Shown here piece by piece: positions 7,800 to 17,236 of a stretch of 64,000 nt of DNA. The number at the start of each line of letters is the position of its first letter. The first letter of the stretch is position 1. The DNA is from a virus: the IMG/VR virus record IMGVR_UViG_3300035698_007036, positions 1 through 64,000 of that record; one strand, 5' to 3'. The position numbers were made by a program, and so were the translations under genes. The notes under the pieces are model-generated. The model was given only the letters and a program-made list of their open reading frames with translations. It had not been told where the DNA came from and did not search any database.

Positions 7800-8324
7800 A
7801 TGGCAGGAAGACCAAAGAATCCACCAAAACCTAAGAAAATGTTAAAAGAAATTATGCCTGTCAATCTCATCTTTGATCCAGAAGAGCTTGAGTTGTATAA
7901 CAATCTGGTGGATGTATATCTAAACGATTTCGACGAGAATGATTTAACGTCTGCTGATATGGATGATGTAATGGGGTTAGCTATCAATAAAGTATTAGAA
8001 ATGAGATTACTTAAGGATAGCAAAGGAGATTCGGCGAAACACATAGATGTTTCTAACGCCATGGAGAAGCTCAGAAAACAGTCAGAAAAGATGAAGGAAA
8101 ATTTATCTTCGAGACGTAGGGATAGAATAGATCCAAATAAGTATAAAGGTTTCTCTATAGTAAATCTGGCTGTAGCCTTTGATAATGAGCGTAAGAGAAA
8201 ACTAATGGACAAGCGTAATGACTTAAAAGTTAAGGAGCATGAGTCTTTAGAACAAAGAAAAGGTTATGTAGGAAATAAATACGATTCAGATGTAAAGGAT
8301 AGGGAGGAAGTAGAATATGATTAA
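7800..8324 (+). CDS. Probable small terminase-like protein
   Basis: 174 residues, starting MAGRPKNPPKPKK and continuing with acidic helices (residues 20-75), a basic helix pair and a segment with SRRRDRIDPNKYKGFSIVNL. Basic N-terminus plus helical oligomerisation region plus location just upstream of two terminase ATPase genes (8-nt overlap with the first) fits a TerS role: recognising phage DNA and loading it onto TerL. I see no unequivocal helix-turn-helix, so the call rests mainly on position and general shape. Confidence 0.55.
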   Translation: MAGRPKNPPKPKKMLKEIMPVNLIFDPEELELYNNLVDVYLNDFDENDLTSADMDDVMGLAINKVLEMRLLKDSKGDSAKHIDVSNAMEKLRKQSEKMKENLSSRRRDRIDPNKYKGFSIVNLAVAFDNERKRKLMDKRNDLKVKEHESLEQRKGYVGNKYDSDVKDREEVEYD

Positions 8325-9054
8325 CAGTAATTTAGAAAATCCAATATTGATACTCAACAGTTTCATTGGTACACAGCTGTCTCCTGTACAGACTGCTGCC
8401 TTTAATGCTATGTGGTACAATCAGCACAGTATAGAGTTTGGGTGTAGGGCCTCCGGAAAAACTTTTCTGTTGGCAGCGATGGCCATACTTTTACCTATAA
8501 TTTTTCCTAAAACAGATATAGCATCTTCAGTAGTGATATGTCCCACTTTTAGACAGTCTAAAATGGTATTTAAAGAAATACAAAAATTTTATAATAGGTC
8601 GGAATATTTTAGATCTTGCGTTATAGAGGAGCCTTTTAAAGATCAATTCGGTTGGTCTGTGAGGTTCAAAACCGGGGATAAAATAACTGGTTTAGCTGAC
8701 CTAAGTTTAAACGAAGAGACATTAGCACACCGCACCGTTTTAATAGATGAGGGTTCCAGTGTACCAAAAGAACGGATTTATAAAGTATTGGGGTTTGACG
8801 AGTCCGTCAAAACCATAAAGCCTATAGCACCTAAGACGGTAATAATGTCTACTGGAACACATACCAACAGCCATATGTATAAGTTAAGTAGCACCTTTAA
8901 TAGTTTTAGTTGGCCTGGAGGTTATTCTGTACATAGAACACCTGTATGTGACGCACCTATGGGTTGGTATGAGCTTGAAAATTTGAAGAATGTAGCAAAC
9001 CTTATTTCTAAAGAAGAATACGCAATGGAGTATGATGCTATGTTCGTTATATAA
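8317..9054 (+). CDS. Terminase large subunit paralog: ATPase domain only, no nuclease
   Basis: 245 residues. The Walker A is intact (GCRASGKT, residues 42-49), the Walker B is TVLIDEG (Asp144, Glu145), and CPTFRQSKMVFKE matches the APVFRQSKMIFSE stretch of the adjacent TerL at the equivalent place. It ends where the ATPase domain of TerL ends (EYAMEYDAMFVI against EYRMEYEAAMIAD) and lacks the RNase H-like nuclease domain. All catalytic ATPase residues appear kept, so this is not an obvious decayed gene. The RBS gaggaag and 8-nt overlap with the preceding gene support expression. It could be a regulatory packaging ATPase or a second subunit of the motor. Confidence 0.8.
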   Translation: MINSNLENPILILNSFIGTQLSPVQTAAFNAMWYNQHSIEFGCRASGKTFLLAAMAILLPIIFPKTDIASSVVICPTFRQSKMVFKEIQKFYNRSEYFRSCVIEEPFKDQFGWSVRFKTGDKITGLADLSLNEETLAHRTVLIDEGSSVPKERIYKVLGFDESVKTIKPIAPKTVIMSTGTHTNSHMYKLSSTFNSFSWPGGYSVHRTPVCDAPMGWYELENLKNVANLISKEEYAMEYDAMFVI

Positions 9055-9078
9055 AAATTAAGGGGGACCAATAAATCT

Positions 9079-10815
9079 TTGGCACACACTGATTATGAAA
9101 ACTTTGATCTAATTATGGATCAGGGGATGGACATGGTCAAGTTTTATAGGGAGAATCCATGCATTGCTGCCTACGATCTATTAAATGTTGATCTCGCACC
9201 AATACAACGAGTAGTTTTTGAGGACATGTGGTTTAGGAATTACGTTATTACCGTAGCAGGTCGTGGCTTCGGTAAGACATTTTTACTAGGCACTCTTGCG
9301 TCTTTAAGTTGCTTGTTATACCCAGGATATAGAGTTGGACTTATAGCCCCAGTCTTTCGTCAGTCTAAAATGATATTCTCTGAAGTTGAAAAGATATGGG
9401 CCAAATCGGAAATACTACAGGAAGCTACGGAAAAAAGACCTACCAGAGGATCAGATACCTGTTACCTCAAATTTAAGCCGTTCGGAGTTACGAACGGTTC
9501 TTTTATTGAAGCCCTACCACTCGGCGACGGTTCAAAAATTCGTGGATCGCGTTTCTATTTAATCCTTATTGATGAGTTAGCACAAGTCCCAGATAAAGTT
9601 CTTGATATGGTTATTCGTCCTATGGGTGCTACCACTCTAGAGCCTATGATGAATGTACGTCGTATCGAACGACAGAAGAGATTGTTAGAGATGGGACTTA
9701 TAACAGAAGATGATATGGAAGGCAATGCTGTGAATAAGATGGTGATGACTTCTTCCGGTTATTTCAAGTTTAATCACATGTGGCGTCGTATGAAGGATTA
9801 CTGGGCACAGATCGAAGAGCACGGTAATAAATCTCAATATGCTATATGGCAGGTGCCTTTCTGGGATCTTCCAGAAGGCTTTCTAGACAGGAACAATATT
9901 TCTGAAGCTAAACGTGTTATGTCAAATGCCGAATATCGAATGGAATACGAGGCGGCTATGATTGCTGATTCGGAAGGTTTTTTTAAGGCCTCGCTTCTTG
10001 AGGCTTGTACTATGGGTAGTAATTTCTCAATAGAATTACGCGGAGAGAAAAAAGCTAATTATGTTATAGGAATCGATCCTAATCAAGGGGGGGATGCTTC
10101 TTGTGGCGTAGTTGTAATAAAGATGGGTGGTATACATCAAGTGGTCAATGTCCTTGAACTTAAGAAAAAGACTACACAAGAACTCACTAAATCTGTGCAA
10201 GATCTATGTGATACCTACAACGTTGTACGTATATTTGTGGACAAGGGCGGCGGAGGTAAAGCTGTAATGGATCTATTGGAGGATGGTTATGATGGCTACG
10301 AGCCGATTATAGACAGAACCAATGATGATCACAAGCACTTACAGGGGCGGCACATTCTTGAAATGGTAAACTTCAATCCATCCTGGATATCGGATGCCAA
10401 CTTTACCACTTTGGCAATGCTAGAAGACAATAGATTACGTTTTCCAGAAGCACCAGTAATGTCAACTTTAGACACTATGGATGCAGCATTTGAGAGTATA
10501 CAGACAATGAAGTCCCAGATGCTTAATATAATAGTAACACAGACTGCTACTGGCGTATTACATTTTGATACACCAAAAAAAGGCCAGAACAAAGACTTGT
10601 ACTCTGCTATTATTCTAGCTGCCCATGGTGTTCGTATGGTACAGAAAGAAATGGAGGATGATGGAGAGCCTATTCTACATAATAATAGTGGGATGGTAAG
10701 AGGTCGTTCTGGTCAGAGTGCTTCTTGGGATCCTATAAATAGAAACAGTGGTCCTGTATTACCGGTTACTGGATCTAACCTACATTTAGCAGTATTAAAA
10801 AAGCGAATTAAGTAA
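9079..10815 (+). CDS. terL: Terminase large subunit (packaging ATPase and nuclease)
   Basis: 578 residues from a TTG start at 9079, with aggggga about 11 bases upstream. The next in-frame ATG lies 12 codons on without an RBS. The ATPase domain has Walker A AGRGFGKT (residues 60-67) and Walker B LILIDE (Asp165, Glu166). The RNase H-like nuclease domain has acidic residues Asp333 (VIGIDPNQGG), Asp388 (IFVDKGGGG) and Asp506 (NKDLYSA). The protein translocates DNA into the prohead and cuts concatemers, docking on the portal encoded 1.3 kb downstream. An ATPase-only paralog lies directly upstream. Assignment is firm. Confidence 0.95.
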   Translation: MAHTDYENFDLIMDQGMDMVKFYRENPCIAAYDLLNVDLAPIQRVVFEDMWFRNYVITVAGRGFGKTFLLGTLASLSCLLYPGYRVGLIAPVFRQSKMIFSEVEKIWAKSEILQEATEKRPTRGSDTCYLKFKPFGVTNGSFIEALPLGDGSKIRGSRFYLILIDELAQVPDKVLDMVIRPMGATTLEPMMNVRRIERQKRLLEMGLITEDDMEGNAVNKMVMTSSGYFKFNHMWRRMKDYWAQIEEHGNKSQYAIWQVPFWDLPEGFLDRNNISEAKRVMSNAEYRMEYEAAMIADSEGFFKASLLEACTMGSNFSIELRGEKKANYVIGIDPNQGGDASCGVVVIKMGGIHQVVNVLELKKKTTQELTKSVQDLCDTYNVVRIFVDKGGGGKAVMDLLEDGYDGYEPIIDRTNDDHKHLQGRHILEMVNFNPSWISDANFTTLAMLEDNRLRFPEAPVMSTLDTMDAAFESIQTMKSQMLNIIVTQTATGVLHFDTPKKGQNKDLYSAIILAAHGVRMVQKEMEDDGEPILHNNSGMVRGRSGQSASWDPINRNSGPVLPVTGSNLHLAVLKKRIK

Positions 10816-10833
10816 CCTGCTTATTATATAGAG
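10813..10833 (+). promoter_or_regulatory. Candidate promoter motif, copy 1
   Basis: The 21 nt starting at the TerL stop codon matches 18 of 21 positions with 28454-28474, ahead of the tail tube gene. The identical parts are TAACCT and TTATTATATAGA. The AT-rich part looks like an extended -10 region. Both copies sit in leaders after a long gene, which is why I read them as promoters. A third, shorter relative lies at 61005-61018. Confidence 0.35.
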
Positions 10834-10857
10834 TTGTGTTTAGGAGAAACAAAAACA

Positions 10858-11877
10858 ATGGAATTTAGAAATATACCGCTTTGGGACATATTCAAATGCT
10901 TGACTGTTATTTTCCTAATGACAGTAGCTTATGTTAAGGGTGATGAACTAATAGATAAGATATTTAGAAAGCCAGTGCAAGGCTCTACTATAACTGCACC
11001 GCAGATTGCAAGAATAGCTGAAAATTTAGTTCAGGTCCAAAACATAGCTAATCAGAAAAGATTTGATTCCTTGATGAAACAGATGAGGAATGACCAGTCT
11101 AATTATGCTGCTTCTACCGACGGTAAGATACGAGACGCTCTAAAGGCAGCTGAGGCATACGCTAAAGCTAGTGGTGCTCAGATAACCACTTTAGGACAGA
11201 CTGTGGCTCAACTAGACACCTCATTTAAAGAAACTATAGCTTCCATAAACTATGTTGATGAGGAGGTACCTACGAGATCCTACGAGGATTACGACTTAAA
11301 ACGTACAATGCCTGGTGGTGTAGAGCTGCCAGTGGGATGGGTTAAGTATCACCCAGATTGGAAAGATGACGACAAGTTAGTTCAGTATCATTATCCTTTA
11401 GAATATTACACTCGTATAATTCGTTCCCAGAATCAAAATGGAACGTTTGCGTATCATACAGAGGCTTGGATAGAAAACAATTTTGTTAAAAGCTCGAAAG
11501 GGATTAAGTATCCTGTAAGGTTAAAGGATGTACAATTTGAAGAACGGCCTTTGACCGTAAAGAGTTGGAGCTTTAATCCTCGTTTAGGTTTAGGGGCAGT
11601 GTTCTCTACCTCGGCTTTTTGTCCAGCCTTGGATTTGAGTATGTTTTCATACGGAAAAACCAATGTGGATATGGATTGGAGATTTTTAACTGTAGGTATA
11701 GGTGCTACAGGCCTTGGCAGTGACTCTGATACCTCAATAATAGGGGTATTCACACCTGTACAATATAATTTGGGAAAAGTCGTGCCTTTTATAGAAAACT
11801 TCTTTATAGGTCCTACTGTTTCAGTAAGCACAGAGAGCACTACTGGATATGGTGCTACAGCGTCAATACCATTTTAA
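10858..11877 (+). CDS. Membrane-anchored coiled-coil protein with beta-rich C-terminus
   Basis: 339 residues from the ATG at 10858, which has aggagaaac upstream. The in-frame TTG at 10834 lacks an RBS. Residues 10-27 form one hydrophobic span. Residues about 50-125 are helical and Ala/Gln-rich, probably an oligomeric coiled coil. After residue 215 the sequence alternates like amphipathic beta strands and ends in Phe, as outer-membrane barrel proteins do. It sits between TerL and portal. It might be an envelope protein acting in lysis or exclusion, or a minor virion protein. I do not recognise the family. Confidence 0.7.
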   Translation: MEFRNIPLWDIFKCLTVIFLMTVAYVKGDELIDKIFRKPVQGSTITAPQIARIAENLVQVQNIANQKRFDSLMKQMRNDQSNYAASTDGKIRDALKAAEAYAKASGAQITTLGQTVAQLDTSFKETIASINYVDEEVPTRSYEDYDLKRTMPGGVELPVGWVKYHPDWKDDDKLVQYHYPLEYYTRIIRSQNQNGTFAYHTEAWIENNFVKSSKGIKYPVRLKDVQFEERPLTVKSWSFNPRLGLGAVFSTSAFCPALDLSMFSYGKTNVDMDWRFLTVGIGATGLGSDSDTSIIGVFTPVQYNLGKVVPFIENFFIGPTVSVSTESTTGYGATASIPF

Positions 11878-11892
11878 AAGAGGGGGTATAGT

Positions 11893-12099
11893 ATGGCAGT
11901 AAATGATGGCTTTATGCAATCACCATGGTGGACAACAGTAACAGGTGTAGAACCGGACGACTACATTGCTGGTGACTATACTAGAGGAAGATCGTCAGGA
12001 GTTACTTACACTATGGATGATCTAATTGGAAGACATGACTACATTAAAACAACCGACCCTGCTACCGCTTCCGGTACTCCGGGGACAATATTAATATAA
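11893..12099 (+). CDS. Small protein upstream of portal, unknown
   Basis: 68 residues with a strong agagggggt RBS and an ATG at 11893. It is rich in Thr, Gly, Ser and Asp and has no helix-forming core, as in short surface or virion-associated peptides. It lies 12 nt before the portal gene. No family recognised. Confidence 0.6.
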   Translation: MAVNDGFMQSPWWTTVTGVEPDDYIAGDYTRGRSSGVTYTMDDLIGRHDYIKTTDPATASGTPGTILI

Positions 12100-12111
12100 T
12101 AAGGAAGAAAT

Positions 12112-14100
12112 ATGAATCCTAACAAAATAGCAGAAATTACAGCAGAGCTAAAAGAAAAATACCCTGATGTTGGTATTCGAAGCATCCAGGTTAATCCAGA
12201 AGACGGAACTTCAACCTTTTTTGTCAACCCGACTAGGAAGTCTCTAGCATTTTTGGATAAGCCAGGTCAAGCCGTAACGCCGCATATCTATAGAGAAAAA
12301 GCTGCTGCTGTAATTACACGAGACTTTGTAGAACGGACTGTATTGGATCTGGCACAGAAAGATCCATATACTGAGGACCCGAAAGATTCCTTTAAGAGGG
12401 CCGAGAAATACTATTATACTGAACCTATTGTGGGTACCACAGTAAATTTGCTGGCCAGTTTGGCATCTGCCGGATTTGAGAATGATATAGACGATCCAAA
12501 TATACAAAATTTTTATGATACTTGGGCATTTGATGTAAACCTTCCTCAGATAATAGAGTGGGTATTTTTGGACTTCTTTAAAGTAGGGCATGTAACAACC
12601 TACAAAGTCCTTTCCAAATACGAACCACGTGTTTCAAATATGAGCCCTACTCCAGGACAGAAACCAAAGAAAGTAGCACAAAAAGCCACAGGTGAGTTGG
12701 ACGACTTAATGCTACAGCATGAAAAACATTGCGAGGGGTTGATAAAAGGTGCCGTAAAGGATGCTTATGAAAACGGTATAAAAGACCCTGTCAAACTACA
12801 AGAGGTAGAGAAGGCGGCAAAAAAGAACATATGGTCCAAGGGTTTTATGCCTGTAGCTTATACGGTCCTAAATCCCCAATTAGTAACCATTGAAGGAAAT
12901 TTACTTTTCAACAACGTAAGTGTTAAACTCAAACCACCCAATGAACTTCGAGATCTCCTTAAAAAACCCTCAAGCGAGCAAACTGAAGATGAAAAAGAAC
13001 TGATAAAAGCACTACCTTCCGACTTAAAGTCGGCTGCAACAACAGGTAACGACTACTTGTTGGATCCTCGTTTAGTAGGGCAGGTTACTTACAGAAAGAT
13101 GCCTTATGAGCGTTATGCTAGACCTAGAACTTTGAGACTGTTTGACTCTATAGAGTATAAGCGTAATCTTAGGGAAGCCGACCTTAGTACTCTTGACGGT
13201 ATTTCTAACTATATCCTTAAAATTACGATAGGTAATGATGATTACCCGGTAACCGGACAAGAAGAGCTTGAAGCTGTAGCACAGTTATTCAATACACCAT
13301 CAAAATCATTTGATGTGGTTTGGAATCATACATTAAGTATTGAGAAGATAGTATCTCCGGAAATTGAGGCTATCCTCGGCAAAGAGAAGTATGCTCAGGT
13401 AAACGAAGATATTTCTGGTGGTCTAGGTATCACTCGTGCTATGATTGATGGTACTGGTGAGACGACAGCGGCTGAAATCTCATTACTAATTAAAGGTATT
13501 GGTTCTGAGATATCCTATGCCCGTAGGGAAGTGGAAAGGTGGATATATAATGAGTATAGGCAAATAGCTGAAGCCGCAGGTTTTGATAGATTTCCTAGAA
13601 TTAGATGGGATGAAGGTATTCTAAAAGATGATATCCTTTGGATGAACACTATGGCACAGTTAGTAGATCGTAGAATGCTAAGTTACCAGACATCACTCGA
13701 AGAGTTGGGTTATGACTATGAAACAGAACTTAAGAGGATGGAAGAGGAAATGCCGATTGTACAAAAGGGCACCCTCGGTATATTGGGATCTCCTTGGCAA
13801 CAGTCTAGCACCCAGACAACGCAGAAGGCTCCTAAAGGAACACCATCGAGTGGTAGACCTAAAGGTCAAACAAATACCAAAACTCAAAATACGAATCCAC
13901 AGAAAAAAGTAACACAACAACCCGGTAAAAAGCCAACACAAAATCAAAAGAAAACAGCGTCTATAGATCTGAACTTTGTTACTAACTTTAGCAAAGATCA
14001 GTTGGCAGCATTCCTTGGCGGGGCTAAAAGTAGGATGAACGCCAGTGAGTATGCTGAACTTCTAGAGGCAGTTCTTGAGGAGGTAAATAATAATGGCTAA
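12112..14100 (+). CDS. Portal protein
   Basis: 662 residues. The pattern fits large-phage portals: a helical wing segment (EPIVGTTVNLLASLASAGF near 100-125), a central region ending in RTLRLFDSIEYKRNLREAD, and a crown/stem segment with GLGITRAMIDGTGETTAAEI followed by a long charged helix. Residues about 565-615 are a Thr/Gln/Lys-rich, low-complexity tail before a final helix. The portal forms the dodecameric DNA gate of the head and anchors TerL and connectors. Position between TerL and protease supports the call. Its last 8 nt overlap the protease gene. Confidence 0.88.
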   Translation: MNPNKIAEITAELKEKYPDVGIRSIQVNPEDGTSTFFVNPTRKSLAFLDKPGQAVTPHIYREKAAAVITRDFVERTVLDLAQKDPYTEDPKDSFKRAEKYYYTEPIVGTTVNLLASLASAGFENDIDDPNIQNFYDTWAFDVNLPQIIEWVFLDFFKVGHVTTYKVLSKYEPRVSNMSPTPGQKPKKVAQKATGELDDLMLQHEKHCEGLIKGAVKDAYENGIKDPVKLQEVEKAAKKNIWSKGFMPVAYTVLNPQLVTIEGNLLFNNVSVKLKPPNELRDLLKKPSSEQTEDEKELIKALPSDLKSAATTGNDYLLDPRLVGQVTYRKMPYERYARPRTLRLFDSIEYKRNLREADLSTLDGISNYILKITIGNDDYPVTGQEELEAVAQLFNTPSKSFDVVWNHTLSIEKIVSPEIEAILGKEKYAQVNEDISGGLGITRAMIDGTGETTAAEISLLIKGIGSEISYARREVERWIYNEYRQIAEAAGFDRFPRIRWDEGILKDDILWMNTMAQLVDRRMLSYQTSLEELGYDYETELKRMEEEMPIVQKGTLGILGSPWQQSSTQTTQKAPKGTPSSGRPKGQTNTKTQNTNPQKKVTQQPGKKPTQNQKKTASIDLNFVTNFSKDQLAAFLGGAKSRMNASEYAELLEAVLEEVNNNG

Positions 14101-15238
14101 CAAACCTATATTTTTGGAAGCCCAAATTGAATTACACGAGGAAACGGCGGCACGAAGAGAAAAGGCCAGTGCCATTATAGATTTACCACAAGGTAAGAAT
14201 AAGCAACCAGATTTACTTTACTTCTCTGCTATATTTGTTTCTTCAGGAGAGAACTTGAATCATGCATATTTTCTCCCATCAGAATTGGTAAAGGCAGAAC
14301 ATACCATTATCAATAAGGCACTAGATGTAGAACATAGAGAAGAGGAGATTATAGGACATATTTACGAACGAGCTTTCATGACCAAAGATGGTAAGAAAAT
14401 GGAAATAAGAGAACTTGCCTCTATGGAAACAGCCAGTTTGAATCAGAAAGATTTACACGTAGCTATTGCCGGTATAGTGTATAAGAATAGATTTCCTAAC
14501 TTGGCAGAAGAGGTGGTTCAAGGTAAATGGAAAGTATCTATGGAAGCCTATTACCAGGATTATGATGTAAAAGTAGGGGATATGACATTGGACAGAAGAG
14601 AAGCTGAAATGCTCGGCTTGGCCAGTGTAGATGCAAGTGTTTTAGGTAAAACGGCTAAGGTTATAAAACAAGGTAAAGAAGTAGCAGAGGGTACGGTAGC
14701 ACGTGTCCTGAGAGGTATTACTTTTTCAGGGTGCGGTGTGGTCAAGAAACCAGCCAATCCACCATCCGTAATTATGGAAACCGCTAAAGACAACACAGGC
14801 AAAGAGATTATAATACTAGACTATGACAAAGTTGCCAAGCTCGATACGGAACTATTACAGGATGATAATAAAGTAACCTCGGTTAATGTAGAGGGGAGTA
14901 ATTCCATTATTCCTGTCGATGAGAAATCGGAATTAGAACACAAAGACACAGTTGGCATTTGTGTAAATTATAAAAAACGTATCCTAGATGCTACATTTGA
15001 GGGACCAGGTACTAAAGTTTTAAGAGAGCATTGGTGTACTAAATACGATGCTTCATGCACATCAGACTCTCGTGACACTACCGATCCTAAGTGCCTGTAT
15101 GTACAAGCCACCATGAAACAGGCTAGTGCAGCAATTAGAGAAAGAGTTACTAAAAGGAAGAATAGCGATAACAGGCAAGCTTTGTTGTCAGATCTCGACA
15201 AGGCAGTTACTACAGCTGATAGACTTCTTAAGGCTTAA
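14093..15238 (+). CDS. Prohead (capsid maturation) protease with Cys-containing C-terminal extension
   Basis: 381 residues. Residues 40-230 match the herpesvirus-assemblin-like fold of phage prohead proteases (U35/S78 group). The candidate catalytic His81 is in ALDVEHRE and the Ser149 in WKVSMEAYY, followed by the ITFSGCGVVKKPANPPS stretch common in this family. The enzyme cleaves scaffold and capsid precursors during head maturation. Residues about 280-381 form an extra domain with four cysteines and many charged residues. Such an extension often doubles as scaffold or targeting tail. The gene overlaps the portal gene by 8 nt. Confidence 0.85.
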   Translation: MANKPIFLEAQIELHEETAARREKASAIIDLPQGKNKQPDLLYFSAIFVSSGENLNHAYFLPSELVKAEHTIINKALDVEHREEEIIGHIYERAFMTKDGKKMEIRELASMETASLNQKDLHVAIAGIVYKNRFPNLAEEVVQGKWKVSMEAYYQDYDVKVGDMTLDRREAEMLGLASVDASVLGKTAKVIKQGKEVAEGTVARVLRGITFSGCGVVKKPANPPSVIMETAKDNTGKEIIILDYDKVAKLDTELLQDDNKVTSVNVEGSNSIIPVDEKSELEHKDTVGICVNYKKRILDATFEGPGTKVLREHWCTKYDASCTSDSRDTTDPKCLYVQATMKQASAAIRERVTKRKNSDNRQALLSDLDKAVTTADRLLKA

Positions 15239-15292
15239 CAGCTGGTTGCAACGAGCCAGTTAAAACAATAATCGTAAAGGAGGATTTAAATT

Positions 15293-15721
15293 ATGCCAGA
15301 TCTCGGTCAAGGTCAAACAGGAACTTTAAAAAGTATTCCTAAATTGACAAGAATTAATGGTGATGACAATTCAAAAGCTATTTATCGTAACATGGGTAAC
15401 AACCATGCGTATCCATTTATTTGGGCGACTACGGTAACTATGGCTTCTGGTGTGTCAGAAGTAACGTTAGCTAGTGGTATTAAATTTCATGGATATGACT
15501 TGGCTACTTACGGTAGTGTTTCAATAACACCTTGCTATAATGCCGGTGCCATCTATGTAACCAAAGACACTACAGCTAACACCATCACTTGTACAGCAAC
15601 AACTGTTGGAGCAGATGATGGAAGTTCTACTCTCGATGTTATGTTTATGTTGGGAGCAGATATGGTAATCGGAGGTATTTATTGTAGAGGCAATACTGGT
15701 GCTATGCCATCACTACCATAA
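15293..15721 (+). CDS. Probable head decoration/virion structural protein
   Basis: 142 residues with a strong aaggagga RBS. The sequence is beta-rich and Gly/Thr/Ala-rich, typical of small virion surface proteins, with two cysteines far apart. It is placed between the prohead protease and the scaffold, where large phages commonly keep decoration proteins. Family not recognised; structural role is inferred from composition and position. Confidence 0.65.
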   Translation: MPDLGQGQTGTLKSIPKLTRINGDDNSKAIYRNMGNNHAYPFIWATTVTMASGVSEVTLASGIKFHGYDLATYGSVSITPCYNAGAIYVTKDTTANTITCTATTVGADDGSSTLDVMFMLGADMVIGGIYCRGNTGAMPSLP

Positions 15722-15829
15722 TCAATGAATAAAAAGTTTGGACATGGAAAAGGGACTCTTAATGCCAAGACATATTGGCGTCAGGTTGGTGACATCATAA
15801 ATGATAATTTTATAGAGGAGGATTTTTAC

Positions 15830-16582
15830 ATGGATGAAAAAATGATTCAAGAGATCAAGGCTACAGTAGATAGCTTCTTTTCAGAAAAAGAAGAAGCCGA
15901 GGTCCGCAGAAAAACAGAGGAAGCTTTACAAAAGTCCGCTGAAACAATTAGCGAGTTGACAGTAGCTTTGGAGGAAAAGAATTCTAAATCCGAAGAAGTT
16001 GCTACAAAAGTCAAAGAGCTCGAAGAGGAAATAGCGGAACTTAAGTCCGGGCTTGAGGCGGCTCAGACAGAAAAAGCTTCTACTGAAGAAAAGCTGACTA
16101 AAGCTACCACAACAATTGAGGAAATGAAAAAGGATCAAGCCACAGAATTAAGGCTTGCCGATCTTGAGAAGGCAGGAGTAGCTAGCGGTAAGGAAGCTCA
16201 GACTGCCAAGATCCGTGAAATGAGTGACGAAGAGTTTGCTGCTTATAAAGAAGAAAGAATTGAACTCAGAAACGCGGTAATCGCAGAACTTGACTCTAGT
16301 GATGATGGGTCATCAACTGCAGAAGAAGAGGCTGCAGCCAAACTTGCTTCCGAAGAAGAAGAGGCAGCAGCAGCAGAAGCAGCAGCAGCAGAAGCAGTGG
16401 CTGCAGCAGCGTCCGCTTCAGCGGAAGAAGGTGTTAAAACTATTCCAGCAAAAGTTGATCAAACCCAATCCATTTCCGCCGCATTGAATTTCGAAACAGT
16501 ACCATCTAAGGATGTTACTAAGAGATATGAGGAAATGGGCCAAGCAATGGCCGACCTAATGACTGGTAAAAAAGATAAGTAA
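15830..16582 (+). CDS. Probable scaffolding protein
   Basis: 250 residues from the ATG at 15830, which has gaggagga upstream. The in-frame ATG at 15725 lacks an RBS and would add 35 residues. Residues 10-150 form a continuous heptad-patterned coiled coil rich in Glu/Lys. Residues about 165-205 are Ala/Glu repeats encoded by GCA/GAA runs. A C-terminal helix follows (SAALNFETVPSKD...). High charge, coiled coil and position between protease and capsid genes fit a head scaffold that is later cleaved or released. No sequence family was recognised. Confidence 0.7.
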   Translation: MDEKMIQEIKATVDSFFSEKEEAEVRRKTEEALQKSAETISELTVALEEKNSKSEEVATKVKELEEEIAELKSGLEAAQTEKASTEEKLTKATTTIEEMKKDQATELRLADLEKAGVASGKEAQTAKIREMSDEEFAAYKEERIELRNAVIAELDSSDDGSSTAEEEAAAKLASEEEEAAAAEAAAAEAVAAAASASAEEGVKTIPAKVDQTQSISAALNFETVPSKDVTKRYEEMGQAMADLMTGKKDK

Positions 16583-16600
16583 TAAGGAGGAGATAGGATT

Positions 16601-17236
16601 ATGTTTATTCCAAGACATCCCGTAGTGGAAAATCAGTTTTGTAGTTATGGAGCCGTACTAGGTGGTTCTGCTGGTATAGGTGGAGTTGTAGCCTATGCAG
16701 GTTCTGTTGTTTACCTTAATACAACAGCTACGAATCAAGAAGCGATTGTTTTTAAGATGGCTCATGGTGCGACTGAAACACCTTTCGGATTTTCTATGCA
16801 AAAGGTAAAGACAGGTTATCATCAAGTACATCCAGCAGGATTTATGATGCCTGGAGATCTAGGATCTTCAGATGTTATTGCACAGGCCACTTATGGTGCA
16901 ACTGGTGCTGTTACTGGTACCAAGGAAGTACCAGTTGGTGTAGCACATCTCGGTATTTGGGACACAGTACATTACACCTGTTCCGGTGGTACTGGAACTC
17001 CTACAGCTCTTACGCCTGGTATGCTTTTGTATGCCTCAGCTGACGAAGCTAAGCTTACCAGCAGTGTTGCAGCTTCCGGTGATGATACAGCGGCCACTAA
17101 TTTGGCCGGTGGCTTTAGAGTACTTAACGTTACCACTGTATGTGCCCGTGTAGTTAAGGGTGCTTCTGTTGCTAAGGTTACTGCTAACGTCAATAATACT
17201 ACGTTATATCCAATTAGAGTCAAACTTTTGGTCTAA
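16601..17236 (+). CDS. Probable head decoration/vertex protein
   Basis: 211 residues with a strong aaggagga RBS. Residues are beta-rich, Gly/Ala/Thr/Val-rich with few charges, as in capsid cement or decoration proteins. The N-terminal PRHPVVENQFC is followed by a long glycine-rich stretch. Its place is directly before the major capsid gene, in the 79-nt gap of which I see only weak hairpins. The exact family is not recognised. Confidence 0.65.
   Translation: MFIPRHPVVENQFCSYGAVLGGSAGIGGVVAYAGSVVYLNTTATNQEAIVFKMAHGATETPFGFSMQKVKTGYHQVHPAGFMMPGDLGSSDVIAQATYGATGAVTGTKEVPVGVAHLGIWDTVHYTCSGGTGTPTALTPGMLLYASADEAKLTSSVAASGDDTAATNLAGGFRVLNVTTVCARVVKGASVAKVTANVNNTTLYPIRVKLLV

Noticed and set aside
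15725-15829. N-terminal extension of the scaffold from an ATG at 15725
   Set aside because: No RBS at 15725, whereas gaggagga stands ahead of 15830.
16360-16420. GCA/GAA trinucleotide run in the scaffold gene as a possible functional repeat
   Set aside because: It encodes an Ala/Glu helix typical of scaffolds; a simple codon run explains it.
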